A stretch of DNA of 64,000 nucleotides from NCEH01 sp043195135. Lineage in GTDB: Bacteria > Pseudomonadota > Alphaproteobacteria > Rhizobiales > Xanthobacteraceae. The notes beneath the pieces are model-generated. The model had not been told where the DNA came from, made no database searches, and saw nothing but the letters and a program-made list of their open reading frames with translations. Location: the NCBI RefSeq assembly GCF_043195135.1, contig NZ_JBAFWP010000017.1. The stretch is one strand, 5' to 3'. The translations under genes were made by a program, and so were the position numbers. Each line of letters starts with the position of its first letter. Positions within the stretch are counted from its first letter, which is position 1. Below, in pieces: positions 18,628 to 27,107 of this stretch.

Positions 18628-19685
18628 TCGAGCAGCTCATCGCCGCGCCGGAGAGCTTCGACCTGATCCAGGCGGTCCGCGTGCTGGAGCGGCGGTGGCG
18701 CGACAAGCAGGGCCCGAACCACGACCAGCGCGGCAGCTGGTCGTCCGCCTTCGGCGACGAGCGCGACGTGCATCTCGACGCGGTGCGCTTCGTCTCCGAG
18801 CCCTCGCTCAAATATCCCACCGCCACCATCACCCGCGCAGTGGCGTCGGAGGGCGACGGGCCGGTGCAGCTCACGGTCGCCCTGTTCGGCCTCATCGGGC
18901 CGCTGGGCGTGATGCCCTATGGCTATACGAATCTCGCGACCCAGAGCCTGCACGAGAAGAATTCCGCCTTTGCGGCCTTCCTGGACATCTTCCAGCACCG
19001 CGCGGTGACCCAATTCTATCGGGCCTCCACCAAATACCGGCTCGCCGCGTCCCACGAGCAGCGCACGCCCAAGACCCCCGATCCCTTCGCCAACGTCCTG
19101 CGCGCCCTGGTCGGCCTCAGCCCGCCGGCGCTGCACGACTGCCTCGCGGTGGCGGACGAAGTGGTGCTGCACCACGCAGGCCTGTTCTCGAGCGAGGCGC
19201 GGCCCATGTCCGGGCTCGAGGCGCTGCTGGTGAACGAGCTGGCGCATCCGGTGTCGATCGTCTCCTTTGTCGGCGGCTGGCTGTCCGTCGCGCCGTCCGA
19301 ACAGACCCGCCTGCCGTTTCCCGGCGCGCCGCAGGGCCTGCATTGCCGTCTCGATTCCAGCGCCATGCTCGGGGCACGGGCCTGGGCGGCGCAGGATTGC
19401 TTCCGCGTCGTGATCGGCCCGGTGGACCGGGCGGGGCTGCAAGACCTGCTGCCCGGCGGCCCGGAATCCAACCGCATCGTGGATCTGGTGCGGCTGTATT
19501 GCGGGCTGGAATTCGATTTCGACATCAACGTCATCATCAAGGCCGACGCGGTGCCGGCGGCGCGCCTCGCCAGCGCCGCGCACGATGCCGGCGCCGCCCG
19601 GCTTGGGCAAACCGCCTGGATCCTGTCGGCGCCGAGCCCGGTCGACCGCTCCGACGCCGTCTTTCCCGCCGGCCGGCTCGACTGA
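18591..19685 (+). CDS. tssG: T6SS baseplate protein TssG (ImpH)
   Basis: TssG completes the TssE-F2-G wedge. The 364-residue product contains FDLIQAVRVLERRW near the N-terminus and LFGLIGPLGVMPYGYTNLA near residue 100, both characteristic. ATG 18591 has AGGAA 10 nt upstream. GTG 18585 has the same site at 4 nt, so the start is uncertain by two codons. The gene overlaps the tssF 3' end. It ends 42 bp before a methyltransferase gene that appears to belong to the same transcript. Confidence 0.92.
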   Translation: MARSRRIPSATVIEQLIAAPESFDLIQAVRVLERRWRDKQGPNHDQRGSWSSAFGDERDVHLDAVRFVSEPSLKYPTATITRAVASEGDGPVQLTVALFGLIGPLGVMPYGYTNLATQSLHEKNSAFAAFLDIFQHRAVTQFYRASTKYRLAASHEQRTPKTPDPFANVLRALVGLSPPALHDCLAVADEVVLHHAGLFSSEARPMSGLEALLVNELAHPVSIVSFVGGWLSVAPSEQTRLPFPGAPQGLHCRLDSSAMLGARAWAAQDCFRVVIGPVDRAGLQDLLPGGPESNRIVDLVRLYCGLEFDFDINVIIKADAVPAARLASAAHDAGAARLGQTAWILSAPSPVDRSDAVFPAGRLD

Positions 19686-19727
19686 TCCCGGCCCGTTCCT
19701 TCCCTTTCACATCGAAGCGTGCACCTC

Positions 19728-21290
19728 ATGACCTCCTGGGCTTCCGGCTATGTCAGCGACATCGAATATCTTCCCGGCATGTATGTGGAGCAGACGCCGG
19801 GGCATCTGATCCTGGCCTGCCTCATCAACGGGATCGAACCGCCGCTGCTCGGCGATACGTTCGATTATTGCGAGCTGGGCTGCGGGCAGGGGGTCACCGC
19901 CAATGTCGTCGCCGCGTCCAATCCGGCGGCGCGCGTGGTGGCGGTGGATTTCAACCCGGCCCACATCGCCCGGGCCGGCGGCGCCGCGCGGGCGGCGGGC
20001 ATCGAGAATGTGGAGTTCCTCGAACTGAGCTTCGAGGAGATGCTGGACCCGGAGAAGGCCGACCTGCCGGCGTTCGACATGGTGACGCTGCACGGCGTGT
20101 GGTCCTGGGTGAGCGCCGAACACCGCGCCGCCATCACCGCCTTCCTGGCGCGGCGGGTGAAGCCGGGCGGCCTCGTGTCGCTGAGCTACAACGCCATGCC
20201 CGGCTGGACCGCCATTCTGCCGCTCCAGCGGTTGATGCTGGAACATGCGGCGCTCAGCCATGAGCGCAGCGACGTGCAGGCCATGCAGGCGCTGGATTTC
20301 GCCGAACGGCTGGAGAAGGCCGGGTCCGGCGTGCTGGGTTCGTCCACCCTGTTCGAGCAGCTGCGCGCCGGTTCCGCCAAGCATGCGGGCGACGAGAAGG
20401 CGGTCTATCTCGCCCATGAATATCTCAATGCCAATTGGCAGCCGCTCTACCATATGGACACCGCGCGCCTGCTGGGCGAGGCCAAGCTCGGCTTTGTCGG
20501 CTCGGCGACCTTGATCGAGAATTTTCAAGACCTGCTGTTCAAGCCCGCCCAGCGGGACATTCTCGCCACCGTGCCCGCCGGGCCGTTGCGGGAGAGCGTG
20601 AAGGATTATCTGGTGAACCGGCCGTTCCGCCGCGACATTTTCGTGCGCGGCGCCCGCCGCATGCCGGATGCGGTGCGCGACGCACGGCTGCGCGACTTCG
20701 CCCTCGCCCTGAGTGTGCCGCTGGCCGACACGAAGACCACGCTCGACGTGCCCGCCGGCAAGGCGCAGCTGGAAGAGCGCTTCTATCGCCCGGTGTTCGA
20801 GGCGCTGGCCGAGCGGCCGCGCACGCTCGGCGAGCTTGCGGACCTGCCGGCGCTGCGGGGACAGGTGGGCAGTCCTTCCCTCGTGGAGCTGGCCGGCATC
20901 CTCGTCGGCAGCGCGCAGGCGCTCCCCGTGCCGTTCGGCCTGAAGACCGGCGCGAATGCAGAAAGCCTTGCGCTGAACCGCGCCGCCGTACGCGAGGTCG
21001 CGGAGAAGCGGGCGAAAACGGCGGTGGTGGCGGCGCCGCTCACCGGTTCGGGCCTGACCCTCACCACCATGGAAGCCCTGGTCTATGACGGCCTTGCCCA
21101 GGGTGTGGCGGCGGAATTGCCGGCGGTGCTGGCCCATGTGGAAGCCTGCATGGCGGCGGACGCGGTGCCGCTGATGCGCGACGGCAAGCGCATCGAAAAC
21201 CCCGGCGAGGCCCGGGCCGTCGTCGCCGAAAGCGTGCAATGGTGCTTCGAGAATCGCCTTCCCATGTGGCGCCAGATGGGTGCCATCTGA
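19728..21290 (+). CDS. SAM-dependent methyltransferase with methyltransferase-regulatory domain, T6SS-linked
   Basis: A 520-residue class I methyltransferase at the end of the T6SS operon. The SAM-binding motif I is ELGCGQGVTANV (about residues 48-59). The acidic motif II is VVAVDFNPAHI, and a motif IV-like segment reads FDMVTLHGVWSWV. Residues about 215-305 (LNANWQPLYHMDTARLL, then FKPAQRDILATV) match the regulatory domain that often follows such methyltransferases (PF10119 as I recall). The C-terminal part is a further helical region. It lies only 42 bp after tssG on the same strand, and the terminator follows 10 bp after its stop, so it is probably cotranscribed. The substrate is unknown: it could modify a T6SS part or an effector, or the link could be accidental. 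Confidence 0.85.
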   Translation: MTSWASGYVSDIEYLPGMYVEQTPGHLILACLINGIEPPLLGDTFDYCELGCGQGVTANVVAASNPAARVVAVDFNPAHIARAGGAARAAGIENVEFLELSFEEMLDPEKADLPAFDMVTLHGVWSWVSAEHRAAITAFLARRVKPGGLVSLSYNAMPGWTAILPLQRLMLEHAALSHERSDVQAMQALDFAERLEKAGSGVLGSSTLFEQLRAGSAKHAGDEKAVYLAHEYLNANWQPLYHMDTARLLGEAKLGFVGSATLIENFQDLLFKPAQRDILATVPAGPLRESVKDYLVNRPFRRDIFVRGARRMPDAVRDARLRDFALALSVPLADTKTTLDVPAGKAQLEERFYRPVFEALAERPRTLGELADLPALRGQVGSPSLVELAGILVGSAQALPVPFGLKTGANAESLALNRAAVREVAEKRAKTAVVAAPLTGSGLTLTTMEALVYDGLAQGVAAELPAVLAHVEACMAADAVPLMRDGKRIENPGEARAVVAESVQWCFENRLPMWRQMGAI

Positions 21291-21300
21291 AGCGGAAACG

Positions 21301-21332
21301 AAAAAGCCGGCCCTGCGGCCGGCTTTTTTTTG
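21301..21332. terminator. Intrinsic terminator, probably bidirectional
   Basis: A perfect 7-bp GC stem (GCCGGCC / GGCCGGC) with loop CTGC is followed by nine T on the + strand and flanked by five A upstream. It ends the T6SS/methyltransferase transcript. On the other strand it could also stop the cytochrome c transcript coming from the right. Confidence 0.92.
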
Positions 21333-21455
21333 GGCTTTTTTACCAGGCCCTTGCCGGCGCATTCTTGCCGGAGCGTTTCGGACCGAACCGCTCGCCGGAT
21401 GGCCGCTCCGGCCCGGCGCGCCATGGTTAGCGCGCCGCAACCGATGGCGGCCGCC

Positions 21456-22094
21456 TCAGTGCGCGGGCTTCGTGTCGGCGGGCTTGGCGTCGGCAGGCTT
21501 GGCGTCGGCAGGCTTGGCGTCGGCAGGCTTGGCATCAGCCGGGGCCGCGGCGGAAGCCGTCGGCAGGGGCTTGGGCGAATGCGCGAGCGAGTTGAGATAG
21601 GCGATCAGGTCCGCGCGCTCGCTTTCCTTCGGAATGCCGGCGAACGCCATGGCCGTGCCCGGGATATAGGCCTTGGGATTGGTCAGGAAGGTGTTGAGGT
21701 CCTGCGGCGTCCAATCGCCGCCCTTGGCCTGCATGGCGGCCGAATAGGCGAAGCCCGGCACGCTCGCCTTCTTGCGGTCCACGACGCCGTAGAGGTCGGG
21801 GCCGACCTTGGCGCCGGCGCCTTCCTGGAAGTTGTGGCACGAGGCGCAGCGCTTGGCGACGTTCGCGCCCTTCTCGATGGAAGCCGTGGCGAACAGCTGC
21901 TCGATCGGAACATCGGCGGGCTTGGCTTCCGCGACATTGCCGCCGGCCGGGCCTTCCGGCACGGCGATCTCATAGCCGGGCTTGGCGGGCGCTTCTGGTG
22001 CGAAGAGAATTTCGGAAACGATGCCGAGGCCGATCGTCAGCGTCAGGGTGCCGAGCAGCGCCCCCGCGATTTTGTTCAATTCGAAACTATCCAT
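21456..22094 (-). CDS. cycM: Membrane-anchored class I cytochrome c (CycM-like)
   Basis: A 212-residue electron carrier of the cytochrome c552/CycM type. An uncleaved N-terminal membrane anchor (IAGALLGTLTLTIGLGIVSEI, residues about 8-28) is followed by a haem-binding CASCH motif near residue 83 and a distal Met candidate in GTAMAFAGI. In rhizobia, CycM passes electrons from the bc1 complex to cytochrome oxidases. The C-terminus carries an unusual tail of about five ADAKP-type pentapeptides. I choose ATG 22094 because it places the anchor at the N-terminus; the open frame upstream has no such logic. It is divergent from kdsB, a neighbourhood conserved in this order as I know it. Confidence 0.9.
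   Translation of the reverse strand: MDSFELNKIAGALLGTLTLTIGLGIVSEILFAPEAPAKPGYEIAVPEGPAGGNVAEAKPADVPIEQLFATASIEKGANVAKRCASCHNFQEGAGAKVGPDLYGVVDRKKASVPGFAYSAAMQAKGGDWTPQDLNTFLTNPKAYIPGTAMAFAGIPKESERADLIAYLNSLAHSPKPLPTASAAAPADAKPADAKPADAKPADAKPADTKPAH
21466..21540 (-). repeat. 15-bp tandem repeats in cycM tail
   Basis: Five near-identical 15-bp units (GGCTTGGCGTCGGCA on the + strand) encode ADAKP repeats at the periplasmic C-terminus of the cytochrome. This looks like a recent expansion by slippage or unequal exchange. Confidence 0.85.
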
Positions 22095-22284
22095 CGGCGC
22101 TTCGCTCCTCGGAGCCCCTAAATTCGCGGTCGACCGGCAAAAACTTGGGCCGTCGCCCCAATTAAGGCGCAGCCGGTCGGACACTAATCACTTTGATTGG
22201 CGCCGTGCAACCCGTATAAGGCGCGCCCCAATGCCACGTTTCGCGCCAGTCGCGGCGCATTCCCGCCCCAAGGTTGCCACGATC

Positions 22285-23046
22285 ATGAACGCTGCGGAAG
22301 TTCTGGTGTTGATCCCCGCCCGTCTGGCCGCCACCCGCCTGCCCGGCAAGCCGCTCGCCGACGTGGGCGGACGCAGCATGATCGTGGAAGTGGCGCGGCG
22401 AGCAGTCGCAGCCAATATCGGCCGCGTCGCGGTTGCAACCGATGCCGCGGAGATTGCAGAGGCGGTGCGCGGCGCCGGCCTGGAGGCGGTGATGACGCGC
22501 GCCGACCATCCCTCCGGCTCCGACCGCATCCATGAGGCGCTGACGCAGCTCGACCCGCAGGGGCGGGTCCAGATCGTGGTCAATGTGCAGGGCGACCTGC
22601 CCACCATCGCCCCCGCCACCATCGCCCGGGCCCTCGCGCCGCTCGCCGATCCGGCGGTGGACATCGCGACGCTGGCCGCGCAGATCGTGCTGGAGGAGGA
22701 GCGCACCGACCCGAACGTGGTGAAGGTGGTCGGTTCCCCGATCGCGCCCGGCCTGTTGCGGGCGCTCTATTTCACCCGCGCCACCGCGCCTTTTGGCGAG
22801 GGGCCGCTGTACCACCACATCGGCCTTTATGCCTATCGCCGCGCGGCGCTCGCGCGGTTCGTGGCGCTCGCGCCCTCGCCGCTGGAGCAGCGCGAGAAGC
22901 TGGAGCAGCTGCGCGCGCTGGAAGCCGGCATGCGCATCGATGTGGCGGTGGTGGACGCGGTGCCGCTGGGCGTGGATACACCGGCCCATCTGGAACGGGC
23001 GCGTGCGCTGCTCGCGGCGGAGCGCTCATCGGGAGATCTGGCATGA
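22285..23046 (+). CDS. kdsB: 3-deoxy-manno-octulosonate cytidylyltransferase
   Basis: KdsB activates Kdo with CTP to CMP-Kdo for lipid A/inner-core LPS synthesis in the cytoplasm. The 253-residue protein begins NAAEVLVLIPARLAATRLPGKPL, which contains the nucleotidyltransferase signature. NVQGDLPTIAP (about residue 100) is the metal/sugar-binding loop, with DLP in place of the DEP of enterobacterial enzymes. The start ATG 22285 was chosen because the family motif begins right after it; the frame is open further upstream without homologous sequence. pheA follows after 24 bp, so the two are likely cotranscribed. Confidence 0.95.
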   Translation: MNAAEVLVLIPARLAATRLPGKPLADVGGRSMIVEVARRAVAANIGRVAVATDAAEIAEAVRGAGLEAVMTRADHPSGSDRIHEALTQLDPQGRVQIVVNVQGDLPTIAPATIARALAPLADPAVDIATLAAQIVLEEERTDPNVVKVVGSPIAPGLLRALYFTRATAPFGEGPLYHHIGLYAYRRAALARFVALAPSPLEQREKLEQLRALEAGMRIDVAVVDAVPLGVDTPAHLERARALLAAERSSGDLA

Positions 23047-23070
23047 GGATTTTGGCATGAGGACGCAGGC

Positions 23071-23922
23071 ATGACCCGCCGCATCGTTTTCCAGGGAGAG
23101 CCGGGCGCCAATTCCCATATCGCCTGCCGCGAGACCTATCCCGATTACGAAGTGGTGCCCTGCCACACCTTCGAAGATGCGTTCGCGGCGGTGGAGGGCG
23201 GCACGGCCGATCTCGCCATGATCCCGATCGAGAACACGGTCGCCGGCCGCGTGGCGGACATCCACCATCTGCTGCCGCGCGCCAGCCTGAAGATCATCGG
23301 CGAATTCTTCCTGCCGCTGTCCCATCAGTTGATGGCGGTGAAGGGGGCGAGCCTCGCCACGCTGAAGACCGCCCAGAGCCATGTGATGGCCCTCGGCCAG
23401 TGCCGCAAGGCGTTGCGCACGCTCGGTTTGACGGCGGTGATCGGAGCCGATACGGCCGGTTCCGCGCGCGAGATCGCCGAGGCGGGGGACGTCACCCGCG
23501 CCGCCATCGCCTCGCGCCTCGCGGCGGAGCTCTACGGGCTGGAAATCCTGGCGGAGAATATCGAGGACGAGAGCCACAACACCACGCGCTTCGTGATTCT
23601 GGCGCGCGAGGGCGAATGGGCGGCGGCGGACAACGGGCCGGTGATGACCTCGTTCGTGTTCCGCGTGCGCAATGTGCCGGCGGCGCTCTACAAGGCCATG
23701 GGTGGGTTTGCCACCAATGGGGTCAATATGACCAAGCTGGAATCCTACCAGATGGACGGGGAGTTCACCGCCACCCAGTTCTATGCCGAGGTGGAGGGCC
23801 ACCCGGACGATCTCCCGGTGAAGCGGGCACTGGAAGAATTGGCGTTCTTTTCCAGGGAGTTACGCATTCTCGGCGTGTATCCCGCGCACCCTTTCCGCCG
23901 CACCATCGTGCGCGGCGACTAG
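23071..23922 (+). CDS. pheA: Prephenate dehydratase
   Basis: Converts prephenate to phenylpyruvate in phenylalanine synthesis. It is a stand-alone enzyme of 283 residues without a chorismate mutase domain. Catalytic-domain features are FQGEPGANSHIA near the start and NTTRFVILA near residue 170, with the catalytic Thr in TRF. The ACT domain (about 195-275), containing GVNMTKLESYQM, would bind phenylalanine for feedback inhibition. It sits 24 bp behind kdsB. A perfect parS palindrome begins 18 bp after its stop codon. Confidence 0.95.
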   Translation: MTRRIVFQGEPGANSHIACRETYPDYEVVPCHTFEDAFAAVEGGTADLAMIPIENTVAGRVADIHHLLPRASLKIIGEFFLPLSHQLMAVKGASLATLKTAQSHVMALGQCRKALRTLGLTAVIGADTAGSAREIAEAGDVTRAAIASRLAAELYGLEILAENIEDESHNTTRFVILAREGEWAAADNGPVMTSFVFRVRNVPAALYKAMGGFATNGVNMTKLESYQMDGEFTATQFYAEVEGHPDDLPVKRALEELAFFSRELRILGVYPAHPFRRTIVRGD

Positions 23923-23939
23923 GGCCCGGCCGGGCCAGA

Positions 23940-23955
23940 TGTTTCACGTGAAACA
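23940..23955. promoter_or_regulatory. parS: parS, ParB-binding centromere site
   Basis: TGTTTCACGTGAAACA is a perfect match to the chromosomal parS consensus. The palindrome extends to 18 bp with A and T on the flanks (23939-23956). ParB-CTP clamps load at such sites, spread, and direct origin segregation and SMC loading. The site lies in the intergenic space after pheA. A perfect 14-bp GC palindrome (GGCCCGGCCGGGCC, 23923-23936) sits 3 bp away. No parA or parB gene is in the window. Confidence 0.93.
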
Positions 23956-24069
23956 TCGGCGCGGGGAAGACGAAGCGCGCGGAGAAGCCTTGTTCCGCGC
24001 TCCTTCGGGCGAAGAAACCGCGTGTTCCGCGCAAGCTCCACGAATCTTCGCGAAACGCCGTCCGCGCCC

Positions 24070-25944
24070 CTAATGATCGAAGCGCAGGGTGATGCGCGCG
24101 CGCCCGGCCGCCCGGCCGAAGGTGACCCGGTCGCCCAGCTTCACCAGCAGATAGGCGGCGAAGCCGGCGACCTCCTTGGCGTCGCCCAAGAGCGCCTCGG
24201 GGGAGGGGCGCTCCTTGGGCACCTCCAGCACCTCCCCGTCATAGAGGACGAACACGTCGAGGTGGCTCTCGTCGAAGCGGGCGCGCAATTCCACCGGCCC
24301 TTCGGCGATGCCGGTGTCGACGATCACCTCCAGCGCCTGCGCCGCGACCGGGATCGCGGCGGCGATCACGTCGCGCCGCGCGCCCCACAAATCCCCCTGG
24401 CGTTCCAGGAAATCCTGGGCGGTGAGGAAGGCGTTCGCCCCCTCCGGCACCTGGAACGAGCTTTCCTTGGAAATGCCGATGCGGAACAGCAGGTTCAGCG
24501 CGATGGCGCTGCACGCCGCCACGGTGAGCGGGGTGGAGAACAGTGGCTGGATCCAGAACGGCAATTGCCCCTTCAGCGGCAGCAGCGCCACCGAGAGGCC
24601 CGCCAGCACCGAGAGTCCCACCAGGAACACCCGCCGCTCGCTGAGCCGGCGGGAGAGGATGAGATCCATGCCCGCCACCAGCAGATAGGCGGAGGTGTAG
24701 AGCAGGATGCCGCCGATCACCGGCGAGGGGATCAGCGTCAGCGCCATGATCGCCTTCGGAAAGAAGGCGGTGGCGAAGATCACGCCGCCGGCGAGAATGC
24801 CGATGCTGCGCGCGGTCGCCCCGGTGGCGAAGGCGAGGCCCACCGCCGAGGAGGACAGGCCGGACTGGAAGCCCGAGGTCATGCCGTTGAGGATGTTGCC
24901 GATGCCGCACGCGGTCACCGCGCGCCCGGCCGCGCTCATGTCGGCGCGGCGCCATTCGGCATCGTTCATCTTTTCCAGCGAGACCGTGACGCCGAGCACG
25001 TCCACCAGCCCCATCATCACCAGCAGGGCCACCAGCGGGAACAGGCGCGGCTCCAGCGCCAGCGAGGGCAATTGCAGGTGCGGCAGGGCGACGAAATCCG
25101 CCTTGGCCAGCGTGGCGCCCAGGTCGATGGGGTCGACGCCGCTGAGGGAGGCCAGCGCCCAGCCGCTGGAGGCGCCCACCAGCACCGCGAACAGCTTGAA
25201 GCGGCGCGGCGCGAACACGGTGACGCACACGATCAGCGCCAGCGTCACCATGGAGACGGCGAGCGGCCCGAGCTCCACCTGCGTGCTGCCGGTTTCCAGG
25301 CCGAGCGCGCGTCGCAGGGCCGGGCTCGCCAGCGAGACGCCGAGCATGGTGACGGCGACGCCGCACACCTCGGGCGGGAGCAGCACGCGCAGCGGCCGCA
25401 CCAGCCGGGCCATGAAGAGCTGGCAGACGCCGACCAGGATCGTCGTCGCCGCCATCAGGCCCAGACCGCCGATGGTGAGCGCCTGCACCGCCAGCGGAAT
25501 GGCGCCGGCGGCGGGAATATGGATTCCCAGATAGCCGCTGCCGAAGCGCGTCCGCGCGCACTGGATGATGGTGGTCAACCCGATGCACATGGCGCAGGCG
25601 CTCAGCATGGCCTCGACCTGGTCTTCCGGCAGCCGCGCCTCGGTGGCGGCGACGATGGGATAGATCAGGAAGGTCAGGGCCAGCATGGCATGCTGGGTGG
25701 ACAGGGGGATGAGGGCGGAGAGCGGAACCTTGTCCTCCAGCCCATAGACCAGGGTGGAGGGCCGGCGCACCGGCCGGGGGGCGGTGCCGCGCTCCGGGGC
25801 GATCAACCTGCGCACCGGCCGCAGGGCCGCGCGCAGGGCGCCGCGCCAATGCAGGCGGGGGGAGCGAGGGTGCGCGGGCCGTGCGTCGTCCTGCTGCGGC
25901 CGGTTCTGGATCTCGGGTCCGGAGCTGGGGTGTTGATCCGGCAC
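24070..25944 (-). CDS. NCS2-family nucleobase permease with C-terminal soluble domain
   Basis: A 624-residue member of the nucleobase:cation symporter-2 (SLC23) family. After about 85 basic, Pro-rich residues comes ALIPLSTQHAMLALTFLIYP, the TM1 region with the QH motif of the family. About a dozen hydrophobic segments follow to about residue 485. Residues about 490-624 form a soluble domain outside the usual permease fold (ARRDVIAAAIPVAAQALEVI, then FDESHLDVFVLYDG, then VTFGRAAGRARITLRF). It faintly recalls a histidine-kinase-like ATPase fold, but I cannot show the key motifs. Start is GTG 25944. It lies 10 bp after nudC on the same strand. The substrate could be uracil, xanthine or urate; the sequence does not decide. 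Confidence 0.85.
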   Translation of the reverse strand: MPDQHPSSGPEIQNRPQQDDARPAHPRSPRLHWRGALRAALRPVRRLIAPERGTAPRPVRRPSTLVYGLEDKVPLSALIPLSTQHAMLALTFLIYPIVAATEARLPEDQVEAMLSACAMCIGLTTIIQCARTRFGSGYLGIHIPAAGAIPLAVQALTIGGLGLMAATTILVGVCQLFMARLVRPLRVLLPPEVCGVAVTMLGVSLASPALRRALGLETGSTQVELGPLAVSMVTLALIVCVTVFAPRRFKLFAVLVGASSGWALASLSGVDPIDLGATLAKADFVALPHLQLPSLALEPRLFPLVALLVMMGLVDVLGVTVSLEKMNDAEWRRADMSAAGRAVTACGIGNILNGMTSGFQSGLSSSAVGLAFATGATARSIGILAGGVIFATAFFPKAIMALTLIPSPVIGGILLYTSAYLLVAGMDLILSRRLSERRVFLVGLSVLAGLSVALLPLKGQLPFWIQPLFSTPLTVAACSAIALNLLFRIGISKESSFQVPEGANAFLTAQDFLERQGDLWGARRDVIAAAIPVAAQALEVIVDTGIAEGPVELRARFDESHLDVFVLYDGEVLEVPKERPSPEALLGDAKEVAGFAAYLLVKLGDRVTFGRAAGRARITLRFDH

Positions 25945-25954
25945 GGGTGCTCTT

Positions 25955-26905
25955 TCAGACGGTGGCGCCCTCGACGAAGGCGCGGATCAGATGATGGGCG
26001 ATGGCGTTCGCCGGCGGAACGAACAGCCCGTCGGGGTGCGCGCGCACCAGCATCTTCGCGGTTTCCGCACGGGAAAACCAGCGGGCGCCCGCCAGCTCGT
26101 TCGAGTCCATCGTGATGGTCTGCGAGGTCGCCTCGGCGATGCAGCCGAACATCAGCGACATGGGATAGGGCCAGGGCTGGGACCAGCGATAGCGCACCGC
26201 GCCGGTGGTGATGCCGGTTTCCTCCAGCGTCTCGCGCCGCACCGCTTCCTCGATGGTCTCGCCCGGCTCGACGAAGCCGGCGAGGCAGGACCACATTTCC
26301 GGCGCGAAATGCGGCGCGCGGCCCATCAGGCATTCATCGCCGCGATAGGTCAGCATGATCACCACGGGATCGGTGCGGGGAAAATGCTGGGCCCCGCAGC
26401 TCGGGCAATCGCGCCGCCAGCCGCCTTCGATGGCGCGGGTGCGGGTGCCGCAATTGGCGCAGAAGCGATGCCGCCCGTGCCAGGCGAGCATGGCCTTGCC
26501 GCAGGCGAGCGCCGCCAGATGGTCGGTGGACACCAGGCCCTGCACGGCGGTGGAGCGCAGATCCGGCACCAGCAGGCCGCGCGCCTCCAGCCGGTCCTTC
26601 TCCGCCGGATCGACCCGCGCGGCGAAGCGCGGCGCGCCGTCGGCGAGGCCGAGGAAGATCCGCTTGCCGGCACCGAGCGCGGTCGCCGCGTCGGCCGTGA
26701 AGAGCGGGTCGCGCAGCGGCTCGCCGGGATGGAGCACCACCCATTCGCCGCCGAGGAGATAGAAGCGGGCATCCGCCCGCTTTGCGAGGTCGTCCACCGT
26801 GCCGCGCAGATGGGCGGCGCGGTCGAGCGGGCTGCCCTGGTAGCCGAGGGCCGGCCAGGGGCCAAGATCGGTCTGGGCGAGATCCGTTAGGGAAAGCAGT
26901 GGCAT
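25955..26905 (-). CDS. nudC: NAD(+) diphosphatase NudC
   Basis: Nudix hydrolase of 316 residues that cleaves NAD(H) and, in E. coli, removes NAD caps from RNA. The zinc ribbon is complete (FCANCGTRT and RDCPSCG, about residues 150-173). The Nudix box reads GFVEPGETIEEAVRRETLEE (about 219-238), and the NudC tag SQPWPYPMS follows it, with Tyr where Phe is usual. ATG 26905 gives the family-like N-terminus; the frame is open further upstream but encodes only low-complexity sequence. It is divergent from argJ across a 202-bp gap in which I see no clear promoter. Confidence 0.94.
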   Translation of the reverse strand: MPLLSLTDLAQTDLGPWPALGYQGSPLDRAAHLRGTVDDLAKRADARFYLLGGEWVVLHPGEPLRDPLFTADAATALGAGKRIFLGLADGAPRFAARVDPAEKDRLEARGLLVPDLRSTAVQGLVSTDHLAALACGKAMLAWHGRHRFCANCGTRTRAIEGGWRRDCPSCGAQHFPRTDPVVIMLTYRGDECLMGRAPHFAPEMWSCLAGFVEPGETIEEAVRRETLEETGITTGAVRYRWSQPWPYPMSLMFGCIAEATSQTITMDSNELAGARWFSRAETAKMLVRAHPDGLFVPPANAIAHHLIRAFVEGATV

Positions 26906-27107
26906 GGCCCCTGAGGGAAAGCAGTGCGAGATGGCGCCGACCGTGGCATGGGTGGCACAGCGAGGCAAGGCCGCCGCACGCAGGCCATCCAGAATGCCCA
27001 TGCAGGAACCGGAATGCGCGTGCGAAGGGCCGCTCTGCGCGCGAAGCGCTTGCCTGCGGGCGCGGCCTGCGGCACATGTCGCCCGCCATTCACGGAAGGC
27101 CATGCCG

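Noticed and set aside
138..21290. Genomic island or prophage carrying the T6SS
   Set aside because: No integrase, tRNA, direct-repeat ends or change in base composition could be seen within the window.
24022..26115. Long + strand frame opposite the NCS2 permease
   Set aside because: Low-complexity His/Arg/Gly/Gln composition and no domain; the permease on the other strand is clear.
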